Source of the DNA: Falsirhodobacter halotolerans
GTDB taxonomy: Bacteria > Pseudomonadota > Alphaproteobacteria > Rhodobacterales > Rhodobacteraceae
Reading direction: 5' to 3'
Length of the DNA stretch: 64,000 bases
Assembly (NCBI RefSeq): GCF_022899245.1
Contig: NZ_JALJAZ010000001.1
Location: 2,391,001 to 2,455,000, forward strand
In this document: piece after piece, positions 34,699-42,519 of the stretch
Layout: every line of letters starts with the position of its first letter
Position numbering within the stretch: position 1 is the first letter of the stretch
Notes under the pieces: model-generated
Database searches by the model: none
What the model was told of the DNA's origin: nothing
Seen by the model: the letters and a program-made list of their open reading frames with translations, nothing else
Position numbers and translations under genes: made by a program

Positions 34699-35569
34699 GT
34701 TTCTCCCCCCGCACATTGGCCCGCCACAGGGTGAACAGCCCCGCCGACACGACGATGATCGCGCCGACGACGATGTTCGTGCCCAGGGGTTCGCCCAGAA
34801 ACACCACGCCGATGATCGCGATCCACACCAGTTGCAGGAACGAGAAGGGCTGGATCGCGCTCGCCTCGGCATGGTCATAGGCCTTGGTCATGCACCAATG
34901 GCCCAGAATGCCCGACACGCACAGGGTCAGCATCCAGGGCCAGCTTCCCTCGGCCAGCGGTTCCCAGAACCAGGTGCCCAGGATCGTCACCGTCACCGCC
35001 CCCGACACGCCCGCCCAGAAAAAGCTGACCGAAGCGCCGTCTTCCGCCGCGACATAACGGGTCAGAAGGCCATACATCGCGAACAGGAACGCCGCCAACA
35101 AGGGCAGGACCGACCAGAACGACAGCACTCCGGCCCCCGGTTGCAACAGGACCATGACCCCGACCAACCCCACGCCCACCGCCGTCCAGCGCCGCCAGCC
35201 GACGTTTTCGCCCAGGATCGGCCCCGACAGCGCGGCCACCATCAACGGAAAGCAGGCGAAGGCCGCATGGGTCGCGACCAGCCCCAGCTTGACGAAGGCC
35301 ACGACCATCACGCAGATCTCCAGCACCAGAAGGATGCCCCGCGCGATCTGGATCAGCGGATAGCGCGGGCGCAGCACCCGCCGCAGCCCCCCCGGCTGGC
35401 GCAGGGCCAGTGCGATGACGAACAGCGCGAAGAACCAATAGCGGATCATCACCACGACGAAGACGTTGTTCGCCTCGCCCAGATGGCGCGACACGGCGTC
35501 CTGCAGGGAAAACACGACCGTGGAGGCGACCATGAACAGGATGCCGAGGCGGGTGTTCTGTTCGGTCAT
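34676..35569 (-). CDS. EamA/DMT-family transporter
   Basis: 297 residues with ten hydrophobic segments in two EamA halves; repeats are seen as GILFMVASTVVFSLQDAVSRHL in the first and FLFAMYGLLTRYVA in the second. C-terminus is GEPLGTNIVVGAIIVVSAGLFTLWR. Inner-membrane drug/metabolite exporter family; substrate unknown. The ATG at 35569 overlaps the mnmD stop (ATGA), so the two genes are coupled. Confidence 0.87.
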   Translation of the reverse strand: MTEQNTRLGILFMVASTVVFSLQDAVSRHLGEANNVFVVVMIRYWFFALFVIALALRQPGGLRRVLRPRYPLIQIARGILLVLEICVMVVAFVKLGLVATHAAFACFPLMVAALSGPILGENVGWRRWTAVGVGLVGVMVLLQPGAGVLSFWSVLPLLAAFLFAMYGLLTRYVAAEDGASVSFFWAGVSGAVTVTILGTWFWEPLAEGSWPWMLTLCVSGILGHWCMTKAYDHAEASAIQPFSFLQLVWIAIIGVVFLGEPLGTNIVVGAIIVVSAGLFTLWRANVRGEKPIPAARP

Positions 35570-36228
35570 GTCATCTGTCCCCGTGCCATGTGGCGTTTGT
35601 GGCCGAAGCCCGCCGTGCGGGTGACGGCAAACCCCGCCGCCGCCAACGCGCGGCGCACATGGCCTGCGGCGGTATAGGTGGCGAAGGTGCCGCCCGCCGC
35701 CGTGTGCTGTCCGACCTCGGCCATCAGGTCTTCGGACCAAAGCTCGGGGTTCTTGGCGGGCGAGAAGCCGTCAAGGAACCACGCATCCGCCGCGCCGCCC
35801 CATGCGGGCAGCGTGTCACGCGCGTCGCCCACGATCACCTCCGCCTCCAGATCGGGCAGGTGGATGCGGCGGGCGCCGGCCGACCAGTGCGCCAGGATCG
35901 GCGCGGCCACCTCCGCCACCTCGGGGAAGGCCGCCAGAGCGCGAGCCATGTCGGGGGCCGCCATCGGAAACGCCTCGAACGAGGTGAAGCGCAGCGGTGT
36001 CGTCATCCCCGCCGCACGCCACAGGATCAGCGCGGCGATCAGGTTCAGGCCCGTGCCGAAGCCCAGTTCCGCGACGTGAAATCCGTCCCGGAACCGCGCG
36101 GGCAGGTCGTTGCCGTCCAGAAACACGTGCCGCGTTTCCGCCAGCCCGCCCGTCAGGGAAAAATAAGGATCGTCAAAGCGGGTGGAGACCGGAATCGCCC
36201 CGTCCCGCCATTCAAGCTCTGCCTGCAT
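35566..36228 (-). CDS. mnmD: tRNA 5-methylaminomethyl-2-thiouridine methyltransferase MnmD (DUF752)
   Basis: 220 residues, equal to the N-terminal domain of E. coli MnmC. FDDPYFSLTGGLAETRHVFL opens the domain; ELGFGTGLNLIAAL binds SAM; WFLDGFSPAKNPELW is the catalytic block. It methylates nm5s2U34 to mnm5s2U34 in tRNA. The ATG at 36228, with GGAG 7 nt upstream, is preferred to 36252. The FAD oxidase that forms the other half of MnmC in E. coli is encoded divergently 66 nt away. Confidence 0.9.
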   Translation of the reverse strand: MQAELEWRDGAIPVSTRFDDPYFSLTGGLAETRHVFLDGNDLPARFRDGFHVAELGFGTGLNLIAALILWRAAGMTTPLRFTSFEAFPMAAPDMARALAAFPEVAEVAAPILAHWSAGARRIHLPDLEAEVIVGDARDTLPAWGGAADAWFLDGFSPAKNPELWSEDLMAEVGQHTAAGGTFATYTAAGHVRRALAAAGFAVTRTAGFGHKRHMARGQMT

Positions 36229-36294
36229 CGGAATCTCCGTTGCGCCTTCCATGCGCCTCTGGCGCGAAAAGCGCAACCGCCGTATCAGGGGGGC

Positions 36295-37320
36295 ATGTTG
36301 CCCGATCTGGTCATCCACGGCGCCGGTATTTTCGGCCTGTCCATCGCGTGGGACGCGGTGCGTCGGGGTGCGCGGGTGCAGGTGGCCGATCCGCACGGCA
36401 TCGGCGCGGGGGCGTCGGGCGGCGTGGTGGGGGCCTTGGCCCCGCATGTGCCCGAACAGTGGAATGCCAAGAAGGCGTTCCAGCTGGACAGCCTGCTGAT
36501 GGGGCAAGACTTCTGGGCCGGGGTGGAGGCGGCGGGCGGCGTGCCTTCGGGATATGGCCGCACGGGGCGGTTGCAGCCCTTGGCCGACGCCGCCGCCGTG
36601 GATCTGGCGCGGGCGCGGGCCGAGGGGGCCGACCATCTGTGGCAGGGCCGCGCGGCGTGGCGGGTGGTTGAGGCGCCGGATTGGGCCCCCCCCTCGCCCA
36701 CCGGGCTGGTGATCGAGGATACGCTGACCGCCCGCATCGCGCCGCGCCGCGCGCTGGCGGCGCTGGCCGCCGCGATCCGTGCCAAGGGCGGGGTGATCGG
36801 CGCGGATGCGCCCTCCGGTCCGCCCGCGATCTGGGCCACGGGGGCTGCGGGGCTGGCGGCGCTGTCGGACGATCTGGGCCGCAAGGTCGGCACCGGCATC
36901 AAGGGGCAGGCGCTGGTGATGCGGTTCGATGCGGCCGATCTGCCGCAACTGTTCGTGGACGGGTTGCACATCATTCCCCATGCCGATGGCACTGTGGCAA
37001 TCGGATCGACCACCGAGAACGAGGCGACCGACCTTGCGATCGACGCGCAGGTCGAGGCCCTGCGCGATCGGGCCGCGGCGGCGGTCCCCGCGCTGGCCGC
37101 CGCGCCGGTGATCGAACGCTGGGCCGGATACCGCCCCCGGGCGCGGTCCCGCGCGCCGATGCTGGGCGCGTGGCCGGGCCACGTGGGGCGGTTCGTCGCC
37201 AATGGCGGGTTCAAGATCGGCTTCGGCATGGCCCCCAGGGTGGCGCAGGTCATGGCCGATCTGGTGCTGGAGGGGCGGGACACCATCCCCGACGGCTTTC
37301 GCGTGGAGGACAGTCTTTAG
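36295..37320 (+). CDS. FAD-dependent oxidoreductase (DAO family), possible MnmC oxidase-domain equivalent
   Basis: 341 residues. DAO fold: FAD-binding VIHGAGIFGLSIAWDAVRRGA at 6-26, VADPHGIGAGASGGVVGALAPHVP, and near the end ERWAGYRPRARSRAPMLG plus FVANGGFKIGFGMAP. The C-terminal half of E. coli MnmC is a DAO-type oxidase that removes the carboxymethyl group from cmnm5U34. The divergent placement next to mnmD suggests the same job here, but by sequence alone a glycine-oxidase-like function cannot be excluded. Confidence 0.75.
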   Translation: MLPDLVIHGAGIFGLSIAWDAVRRGARVQVADPHGIGAGASGGVVGALAPHVPEQWNAKKAFQLDSLLMGQDFWAGVEAAGGVPSGYGRTGRLQPLADAAAVDLARARAEGADHLWQGRAAWRVVEAPDWAPPSPTGLVIEDTLTARIAPRRALAALAAAIRAKGGVIGADAPSGPPAIWATGAAGLAALSDDLGRKVGTGIKGQALVMRFDAADLPQLFVDGLHIIPHADGTVAIGSTTENEATDLAIDAQVEALRDRAAAAVPALAAAPVIERWAGYRPRARSRAPMLGAWPGHVGRFVANGGFKIGFGMAPRVAQVMADLVLEGRDTIPDGFRVEDSL

Positions 37321-38294
37321 GGCCGGTCGATCTCCACCCAGATCGGCCAATGCGACGACGCCTCCCGCGCAAGGGGGCCGTCGATCAATCCGGCCCCCGT
37401 CACGGTCAAGCCCGCTTGCGGCAGGATGTAATCCACGCGCAGCGGCCCCGCGCTGTCATATTCGGCGGTGGGGCGATCGGTCAGCGCCTCGGGATCCTGA
37501 AGGGCGGGATGGGTCAGCAGCCGGTCGATCCCGGCCCGCAGGCCATCGCCCCGCACCGGATCGGCATTGGCATCGCCCAGAATGACGAACGGGCCATCGG
37601 GCGGAGGAAAGGGCAGACGCCCCTCGATCAGATCGGCCCAGAAGACGATCTCGTCATGGTTGCGGCGGCCGTTGCGATCCTCCGGCCCATCGAAGACCGG
37701 GGGCGTTGCGTGAAAGGCCAGAAGGCGCAGCGGGCCGGAGGGCAGGATCACCTCCACCTCCCAATGGGCGGTGGAGGACAGGCGCTGGACCGCCCGCGCG
37801 TCCTCGGTCATGCCGTCGAACAGCAGGGCATCCGGCAGATCGGCCCACAGGACGTCCGAAAAATCCCGCACCGCGCCGATGGGATAGCGCGACAGAACCG
37901 CCATGCCCCCATCGCCGGAAAAGAAGCCGAACCCCTGCGCGTCATCCGGCCCGCCCCGCTGCCCGTCAAGGTTCAGGTCCAGCCCCGTCGCCATGCCGCT
38001 GTTGGGCAGGCGCGCAAAGACATGGGGATAGGGGGCGTCCAAGAGATCGTTGAACGCAGCCAGCGCGGTCAGGTTCAGATCCCAATCCACATCGGTCAGC
38101 AGGATCACGTCGGCGTCCGTCGCCCCGACCATCGCGGCGGCGGCCAGCACCTGCGCGTCGCGCGTCCAGATGTCCTGCAGCAAAAGCCCCGGCCCCTTGC
38201 GCGACAGGCCCGCATTGTAGGTGGCGATGCGCACCGTGTCGGCCAGCGCGGCGCACGGCATCACGACCAGAAGAAACAGAAACACCCCGCGCAT
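37317..38294 (-). CDS. Secreted endonuclease/exonuclease/phosphatase family protein
   Basis: 325 residues. Signal peptide MRGVFLFLLVVMPCAALA. EEP-fold blocks: RIATYNAGLSRKGPG, ILLTDVDWDLN (metal-binding acidic residue), FHATPPVFDG, ILGDANADP (catalytic Asp-Asn) and SSHWPIWVEI with the final His. Likely a periplasmic phosphodiesterase or nuclease; the substrate is unknown. Its end overlaps the convergent DAO gene by 4 nt. Confidence 0.85.
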   Translation of the reverse strand: MRGVFLFLLVVMPCAALADTVRIATYNAGLSRKGPGLLLQDIWTRDAQVLAAAAMVGATDADVILLTDVDWDLNLTALAAFNDLLDAPYPHVFARLPNSGMATGLDLNLDGQRGGPDDAQGFGFFSGDGGMAVLSRYPIGAVRDFSDVLWADLPDALLFDGMTEDARAVQRLSSTAHWEVEVILPSGPLRLLAFHATPPVFDGPEDRNGRRNHDEIVFWADLIEGRLPFPPPDGPFVILGDANADPVRGDGLRAGIDRLLTHPALQDPEALTDRPTAEYDSAGPLRVDYILPQAGLTVTGAGLIDGPLAREASSHWPIWVEIDRP

Positions 38295-38339
38295 GGGCGG
38301 GGTGTATCGGGGCTTGATTAACGGGTGGTTAAGCCGCCC

Positions 38340-38945
38340 TCAGACCCAGGGCCGGGACGAAGCCATCCTGGCCTCGAACCCCTGAATCGCAGGGGTCTTC
38401 TCCAGCGTCAGGCCGATATCGTCCAGCCCGTTCAACAGGCAGTGGCGGCGGAACGGATCGATGGAAAAGGCGAACTCCTTCCCGTCCGAGGTCGTCACCA
38501 CCTCCCGCTCCAGATCGACGGTCATGCGGGCGTTGGCGCCGCGGCGCGCGTCGTCCATCAGCTCGTCCACCACCTCTTGCGGGAAGGTGATGGGCAGGAT
38601 GCCGTTCTTGAAGCAGTTGTTATAGAAGATGTCGGCAAAGCTGGTGGAGATCACGCAGCGGATGCCGAAATCCAGAAGCGCCCAAGGCGCATGTTCGCGC
38701 GACGATCCGCAGCCGAAATTGTCGCCCGCCACCAGAATCTCCGCCTGACGATAGGCGGGCTGGTTCAGGACGAAGTCCGGCTTCTCCGACCCGTCCGCCT
38801 CGTAGCGCAATTCGTCGAAGACGTTCTTGCCAAGGCCGGAACGCTGGATCGTCTTCAGGAACTGCTTGGGGATGATCATGTCCGTGTCGATGTTGACCAG
38901 CGGCATCGGCGCGGCCACGCCCGTCAGTTGGGTGAACTTGTCCAT
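38340..38945 (-). CDS. leuD: 3-isopropylmalate dehydratase small subunit
   Basis: 201 residues, the standard length. [17 protein letters not shown] and [15 protein letters not shown] are LeuD signatures. With LeuC it isomerises 2-isopropylmalate to 3-isopropylmalate in leucine synthesis. The ATG shares one base with the leuC stop. leuA and leuB are not in the window. Confidence 0.96.
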   Translation of the reverse strand: MDKFTQLTGVAAPMPLVNIDTDMIIPKQFLKTIQRSGLGKNVFDELRYEADGSEKPDFVLNQPAYRQAEILVAGDNFGCGSSREHAPWALLDFGIRCVISTSFADIFYNNCFKNGILPITFPQEVVDELMDDARRGANARMTVDLEREVVTTSDGKEFAFSIDPFRRHCLLNGLDDIGLTLEKTPAIQGFEARMASSRPWV

Positions 38946-40366
38946 CACACGCCCTCCGCCATCACATCGCGCACATCGGTCAGGCGGCCCGTGATCGCCG
39001 CCGCCGCCGCCATGGCGGGGGACATGAGGTGGGTGCGCCCGCCGCGCCCCTGCCGCCCTTCGAAATTGCGGTTCGATGTGGCGGCGCACCGATCGCCGGG
39101 GTTCAGCTGGTCGTCATTCATGCCAAGGCACATGGAGCACCCCGCCAGACGCCATTCGAAGCCCGCATCGGTGAAGACCTGCGCGATCCCCTCCGCTTCG
39201 GCCTGCGCCCGGACAAGGCCCGATCCGGGCACGACCATCGCGCGGATGCCGTCCTTGACCTTGCGGCCCTTCAGCACCTCGGCCGCCGCGCGCAAATCCT
39301 CGATCCGGCCGTTGGTGCAGGACCCGATGAAGACGGTGTTGATCTCGATCCGGTCCAGCTTCTGGCCCGCCTGAAGGCCCATATAGTCGAGCGACCGTTG
39401 CGCCGCCGCGATCTTGCCGCCGGAGAAGCTGGCGGGGTCCGGCACGACGCCGGTGATCGGCAGCACATCCTCGGGGCTGGTGCCCCATGTCACCACGGGG
39501 GCGATATCCTCGGCGCGGATCGTGATGACCTTGTCGTAATGCGCCCCCTCATCGGAGAACAGCGTCTTCCAATAGGCGACCGCCGCGTCCCACTGTTCGC
39601 CCTTGGGCGCGTTGGGGCGGCCTTTGCAATAGGCGAAGGTCGTCTCGTCCGGCGCGACCAGACCGGCGCGCGCCCCCCCTTCGATCGCCATGTTGCAGAC
39701 GGTCATCCGGCCTTCCATCGACAATTCTCGAATCGCCTGACCGCAATATTCGATGACATGGCCGTTGCCGCCCGCCGTGCCGGTCCGGCCGATCACCGTC
39801 AGGGTGATGTCCTTGGCCGTCACGCCGGGGGGGAGGGATCCGGTGATCTCCACCTTCATGTTCTTCGACTTCTTCTGGATCAGCGTCTGCGTCGCCAGAA
39901 CGTGTTCGACCTCGGACGTGCCGATGCCGTGGGCCAGTGCGCCGAAGGCGCCATGCGTCGCGGTGTGGCTGTCGCCGCAGACCACGGTCATGCCGGGCAG
40001 GGTCCAGCCCTGCTCCGGCCCGACGATATGCACGATGCCCTGCCGGATGTCGTCGATGGGATAGTAGTGCACCCCCGAGGCGCGGGCGTTGGTATCCAGG
40101 GCCGCGACCTGAATCCGTCCCTCCTCGTTTTCGATATGCGTCTCGCGGCCCTCGGTCGTGGGGACGTTGTGGTCCGGCACGGCGATGGTCTTGTCGGGCG
40201 CGTGAACGCGGCGGCCCGCCATGCGCAGCCCCTCGAAGGCCTGCGGGCTGGTTACCTCATGCACCAGATGGCGGTCGATATAGAGAAGGCAGGTGCCGTC
40301 GGCATCCTGCTGGACGACGTGGTCGTCCCAGATCTTGTCGTAAAGCGTGCGTGCTTGAGCGGTCAT
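38945..40366 (-). CDS. leuC: 3-isopropylmalate dehydratase large subunit
   Basis: 473 residues. Aconitase-type [4Fe-4S] protein with the cluster cysteines in [13 protein letters not shown] and [38 protein letters not shown] and [27 protein letters not shown] are conserved blocks. Catalytic partner of LeuD. AGGA seven bases before the ATG supports the start. First gene of the leuCD unit; no obvious attenuator leader peptide or terminator hairpin is seen in the gap above it. Confidence 0.96.
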   Translation of the reverse strand: MTAQARTLYDKIWDDHVVQQDADGTCLLYIDRHLVHEVTSPQAFEGLRMAGRRVHAPDKTIAVPDHNVPTTEGRETHIENEEGRIQVAALDTNARASGVHYYPIDDIRQGIVHIVGPEQGWTLPGMTVVCGDSHTATHGAFGALAHGIGTSEVEHVLATQTLIQKKSKNMKVEITGSLPPGVTAKDITLTVIGRTGTAGGNGHVIEYCGQAIRELSMEGRMTVCNMAIEGGARAGLVAPDETTFAYCKGRPNAPKGEQWDAAVAYWKTLFSDEGAHYDKVITIRAEDIAPVVTWGTSPEDVLPITGVVPDPASFSGGKIAAAQRSLDYMGLQAGQKLDRIEINTVFIGSCTNGRIEDLRAAAEVLKGRKVKDGIRAMVVPGSGLVRAQAEAEGIAQVFTDAGFEWRLAGCSMCLGMNDDQLNPGDRCAATSNRNFEGRQGRGGRTHLMSPAMAAAAAITGRLTDVRDVMAEGV

Positions 40367-40578
40367 GGCTCGTCCTGAGATTCGGATGGCTTTGGAACGT
40401 CGGATCAGCGGCGTATGGGGCGCAGGTCTGCACCCCGCCGCATCAAAGGCTGGCTAGGACGTTGCGGGTCGCGCCGAAGAACCGCGCCGGAAGGCGGGCA
40501 TGATCGGTAATATTGAAATAAATGAACCCTTGCATGGGGTCGTATATTACCATCATCGTCACGGCAGACAAGTGTGCG

Positions 40579-41088
40579 ATGGGGATCGCGGGTGTGAAAT
40601 ACGTTTTGGCGGCGATGGCGATGCTTTGGGCGGGGATGGTCGGGGCACAGGGCACCCGGCATGACATGGCCTCCCAGCTTGGGGCGATGCGGGTGGAGGT
40701 GACCATGACCTCGGGCATCAGTCTGGAACATACGGCCGGGGCAATCCGGTTCCTGAGCCGCACGGACAAGGACGATGCCGGAACCCTGATCCCACTGATC
40801 CTGGACGCCGTGCGTCGCAGCGGAACGTCGGGCATCTACACCTATCGCATCGCCGACGATTATCTGCGTGAGGCCAGCGGGTTCTGGGAACGGAACTGGC
40901 TGCCCGATCGGTCCGCCATCCGGCTGCCGGTCTGCGCCACGCGGAACCCCGCACGGCCCGAAAGCGTGTCCCACCGCATTTCGGTTCCGGGGTTCGGCTA
41001 TCTTCCCCGCAGCGCGCTGACGCAGGCGGAGATGCGTGACCTGATGCGAAACCTCGACCCGTGCACGTCCCTGCCAACCGCCCGTTGA
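40579..41088 (+). CDS. Secreted hypothetical protein
   Basis: 169 residues from the ATG at 40579; a GTG at 40594 is an alternative. The start gives a plausible signal peptide (VKYVLAAMAMLWAGMVGA, cleavage before Q). The mature part is about 145 residues, has two cysteines (in VCATRN and DPCTS), and shows no domain I recognise. It is alone: leuC reads away upstream and rsfS starts 130 nt downstream. The region in front (about 40500-40570) is less GC-rich than its surroundings, as expected for a promoter. Could be lineage-specific. Confidence 0.55.
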   Translation: MGIAGVKYVLAAMAMLWAGMVGAQGTRHDMASQLGAMRVEVTMTSGISLEHTAGAIRFLSRTDKDDAGTLIPLILDAVRRSGTSGIYTYRIADDYLREASGFWERNWLPDRSAIRLPVCATRNPARPESVSHRISVPGFGYLPRSALTQAEMRDLMRNLDPCTSLPTAR

Positions 41089-41218
41089 GGTCGCACCCCC
41101 TTCGTGGTAATCTTTGGCCAATGGCTCGGGGGCGATCCCCGCGCGCGACAAACTGGAGGACGATGTCCTGTCTCATTCCGATCCATCGACCGGCCTGCCG
41201 GTCGGGCCGCGTCCCGAC

Positions 41219-41605
41219 ATGAACGCGGAACCTCTCAACGACGCCAAGAGCGAGGCGATTCTGGCCCGCGTTCTCGAATCCCTCGAAGACGACAAGGCCG
41301 AGGATATCGTGCAGATCCCCCTGCGCGGCCGTTCCTCCATGGCCGATTACATGGTCATCTGTTCGGGCCGGTCGTCGCGTCAGGTGGCCTCCATCTCCGA
41401 AAAGCTGATGCAGTGCATCAAGGACGATTTCGGTCGCGTGTCCAAGGTCGAGGGCAAGGAGACCGGCGACTGGGTTCTGATCGACACGGGCGATGTCATC
41501 GTCCACGTCTTCCGCCCCGAAGTGCGCGAGTTCTATCAGCTTGAGAAGATGTGGCTCGCCTCCGATTTCGGGCACGATCAGGATCAGCAGCCCTCCACGC
41601 CGTGA
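41219..41605 (+). CDS. rsfS: Ribosomal silencing factor RsfS
   Basis: 128 residues from the ATG at 41219. KAEDIVQIPLRGRSSMADYMVICSGRSSRQV and VEGKETGDWVLIDTGDVIVHVFRPEVREFYQLEKMW are RsfS/Iojap signatures. It binds uL14 on the large subunit and prevents subunit joining in starvation. The frame is open upstream to a TTG at 41114, so the start is uncertain: a strong GGAGGA (41155-41160) lies 7 nt before an in-frame CTG (41168) and 2 nt before an out-of-frame ATG (41163) whose ORF ends over this start. Overlaps rlmH by GTGA. Confidence 0.9.
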   Translation: MNAEPLNDAKSEAILARVLESLEDDKAEDIVQIPLRGRSSMADYMVICSGRSSRQVASISEKLMQCIKDDFGRVSKVEGKETGDWVLIDTGDVIVHVFRPEVREFYQLEKMWLASDFGHDQDQQPSTP

Positions 41606-42075
41606 CGCGGGTCCATCTGTGCGCGGTGGGTCGGCTCCGCTCCGGCCCCGAGCGTGACCTGTTCGACGATTACGTCACGCGGTTCGACCGCACGGGGCGG
41701 GCGCTCGGCCTAGGTCCCCTTACGCTGCACGAGGTCGAGGACAAGAAGAACGCCGGCATGGAGGCGGAGGCCGAGCTTCTGACCCGCGCCCTGCCGCAGG
41801 GGGCCTTCGTCTGTGTGATGGATGAACGGGGCCGCACCCTGACCAGCCCCGATTTCGCCGACCATCTGGCCCGCTGGCGCGATGCGGGGCGTCAGGATGT
41901 GGCCTTCGTCATCGGCGGGGCGGACGGTCTGGCCCCGGCCTTTCGCGCGCGGGCGGATTTCGCGCTGTCCTTCGGCGCGATGGTCTGGCCGCACATGCTG
42001 GTCCGGGTCATGCTGGCCGAACAGCTCTATCGGGCGACCTCGATTCTGGCGGGCGCGCCCTATCACCGCGCCTGA
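41602..42075 (+). CDS. rlmH: 23S rRNA (pseudouridine-1915-N3)-methyltransferase RlmH
   Basis: 157 residues, usual length, from the GTG at 41602 that overlaps the rsfS stop. SPOUT methyltransferase: LCAVGRLRSGPERDLFDDYVTRF at the N-terminus, VIGGADGLAP and the knot block LSFGAMVWPHMLVRVMLAEQLYRATSILAGAPYHRA at the end. Methylates pseudouridine 1915 of 23S rRNA in the 70S ribosome. The rsfS-rlmH pair is a common bacterial arrangement. Confidence 0.96.
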   Translation: MTRVHLCAVGRLRSGPERDLFDDYVTRFDRTGRALGLGPLTLHEVEDKKNAGMEAEAELLTRALPQGAFVCVMDERGRTLTSPDFADHLARWRDAGRQDVAFVIGGADGLAPAFRARADFALSFGAMVWPHMLVRVMLAEQLYRATSILAGAPYHRA

Positions 42076-42519
42076 TCACGGATGATCCGGCGCGCGCAGG
42101 CGATAGGCCGTCTTGCCGCGATCGAACCCCATGCTTTCGTAGAACCGATGCGCCGCGACCTCGGTCGATCCGGTGGCCAGCAGGATCTTGTAACAGCGCG
42201 CCGCCCATGCCGCGTCGATGGCCGCGCGCAGCACCGCCGCCCCGTGCCCCTGCCGCCGGTGGTCGGCATGGGTCACCACATTCTCGATCACGCCGAAGGG
42301 CCGCCCGCCCCGCGTCAGGTTCGGGATCACCGCCAGCGTGACCGAGGCCACGATCCGATCCCCCGCCCGTTTCACCAGAACGCCGCTGCCCGGTATCTGC
42401 GCAAGGGCCGCAAGGTTGGCGCGGGTGGTGGCCGCATCCGCCTCCGCCGCCTCAGCCACCAGATGGCGGTAAAGCGCGATCAGCGCCTCCGCATCCTCCG
42501 GCCCGGCCCAGCCGATCAC
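42076..42519 (-). CDS. GNAT-family N-acetyltransferase
   Basis: 147 residues from the GTG at 42519, which overlaps the stop of the alpha-glucosidase gene (GTGA). Core motif A is IENVVTHADHRRQGHGAAVLRAAI (Q-G-x-G); RFYESMGF is motif B. Acceptor not known. Probably cotranscribed with the glucosidase gene upstream; the stop abuts the rlmH stop. Confidence 0.85.
   Translation of the reverse strand: MIGWAGPEDAEALIALYRHLVAEAAEADAATTRANLAALAQIPGSGVLVKRAGDRIVASVTLAVIPNLTRGGRPFGVIENVVTHADHRRQGHGAAVLRAAIDAAWAARCYKILLATGSTEVAAHRFYESMGFDRGKTAYRLRAPDHP

Noticed and set aside
40443-40553. Minus-strand 36-codon ORF upstream of leuC (MVIYDPMQGFIYFNITDHAR...), a possible leader peptide
   Set aside because: No Shine-Dalgarno sequence, no run of Leu codons, no following attenuator, and unusual codons; it probably lies over promoter DNA.
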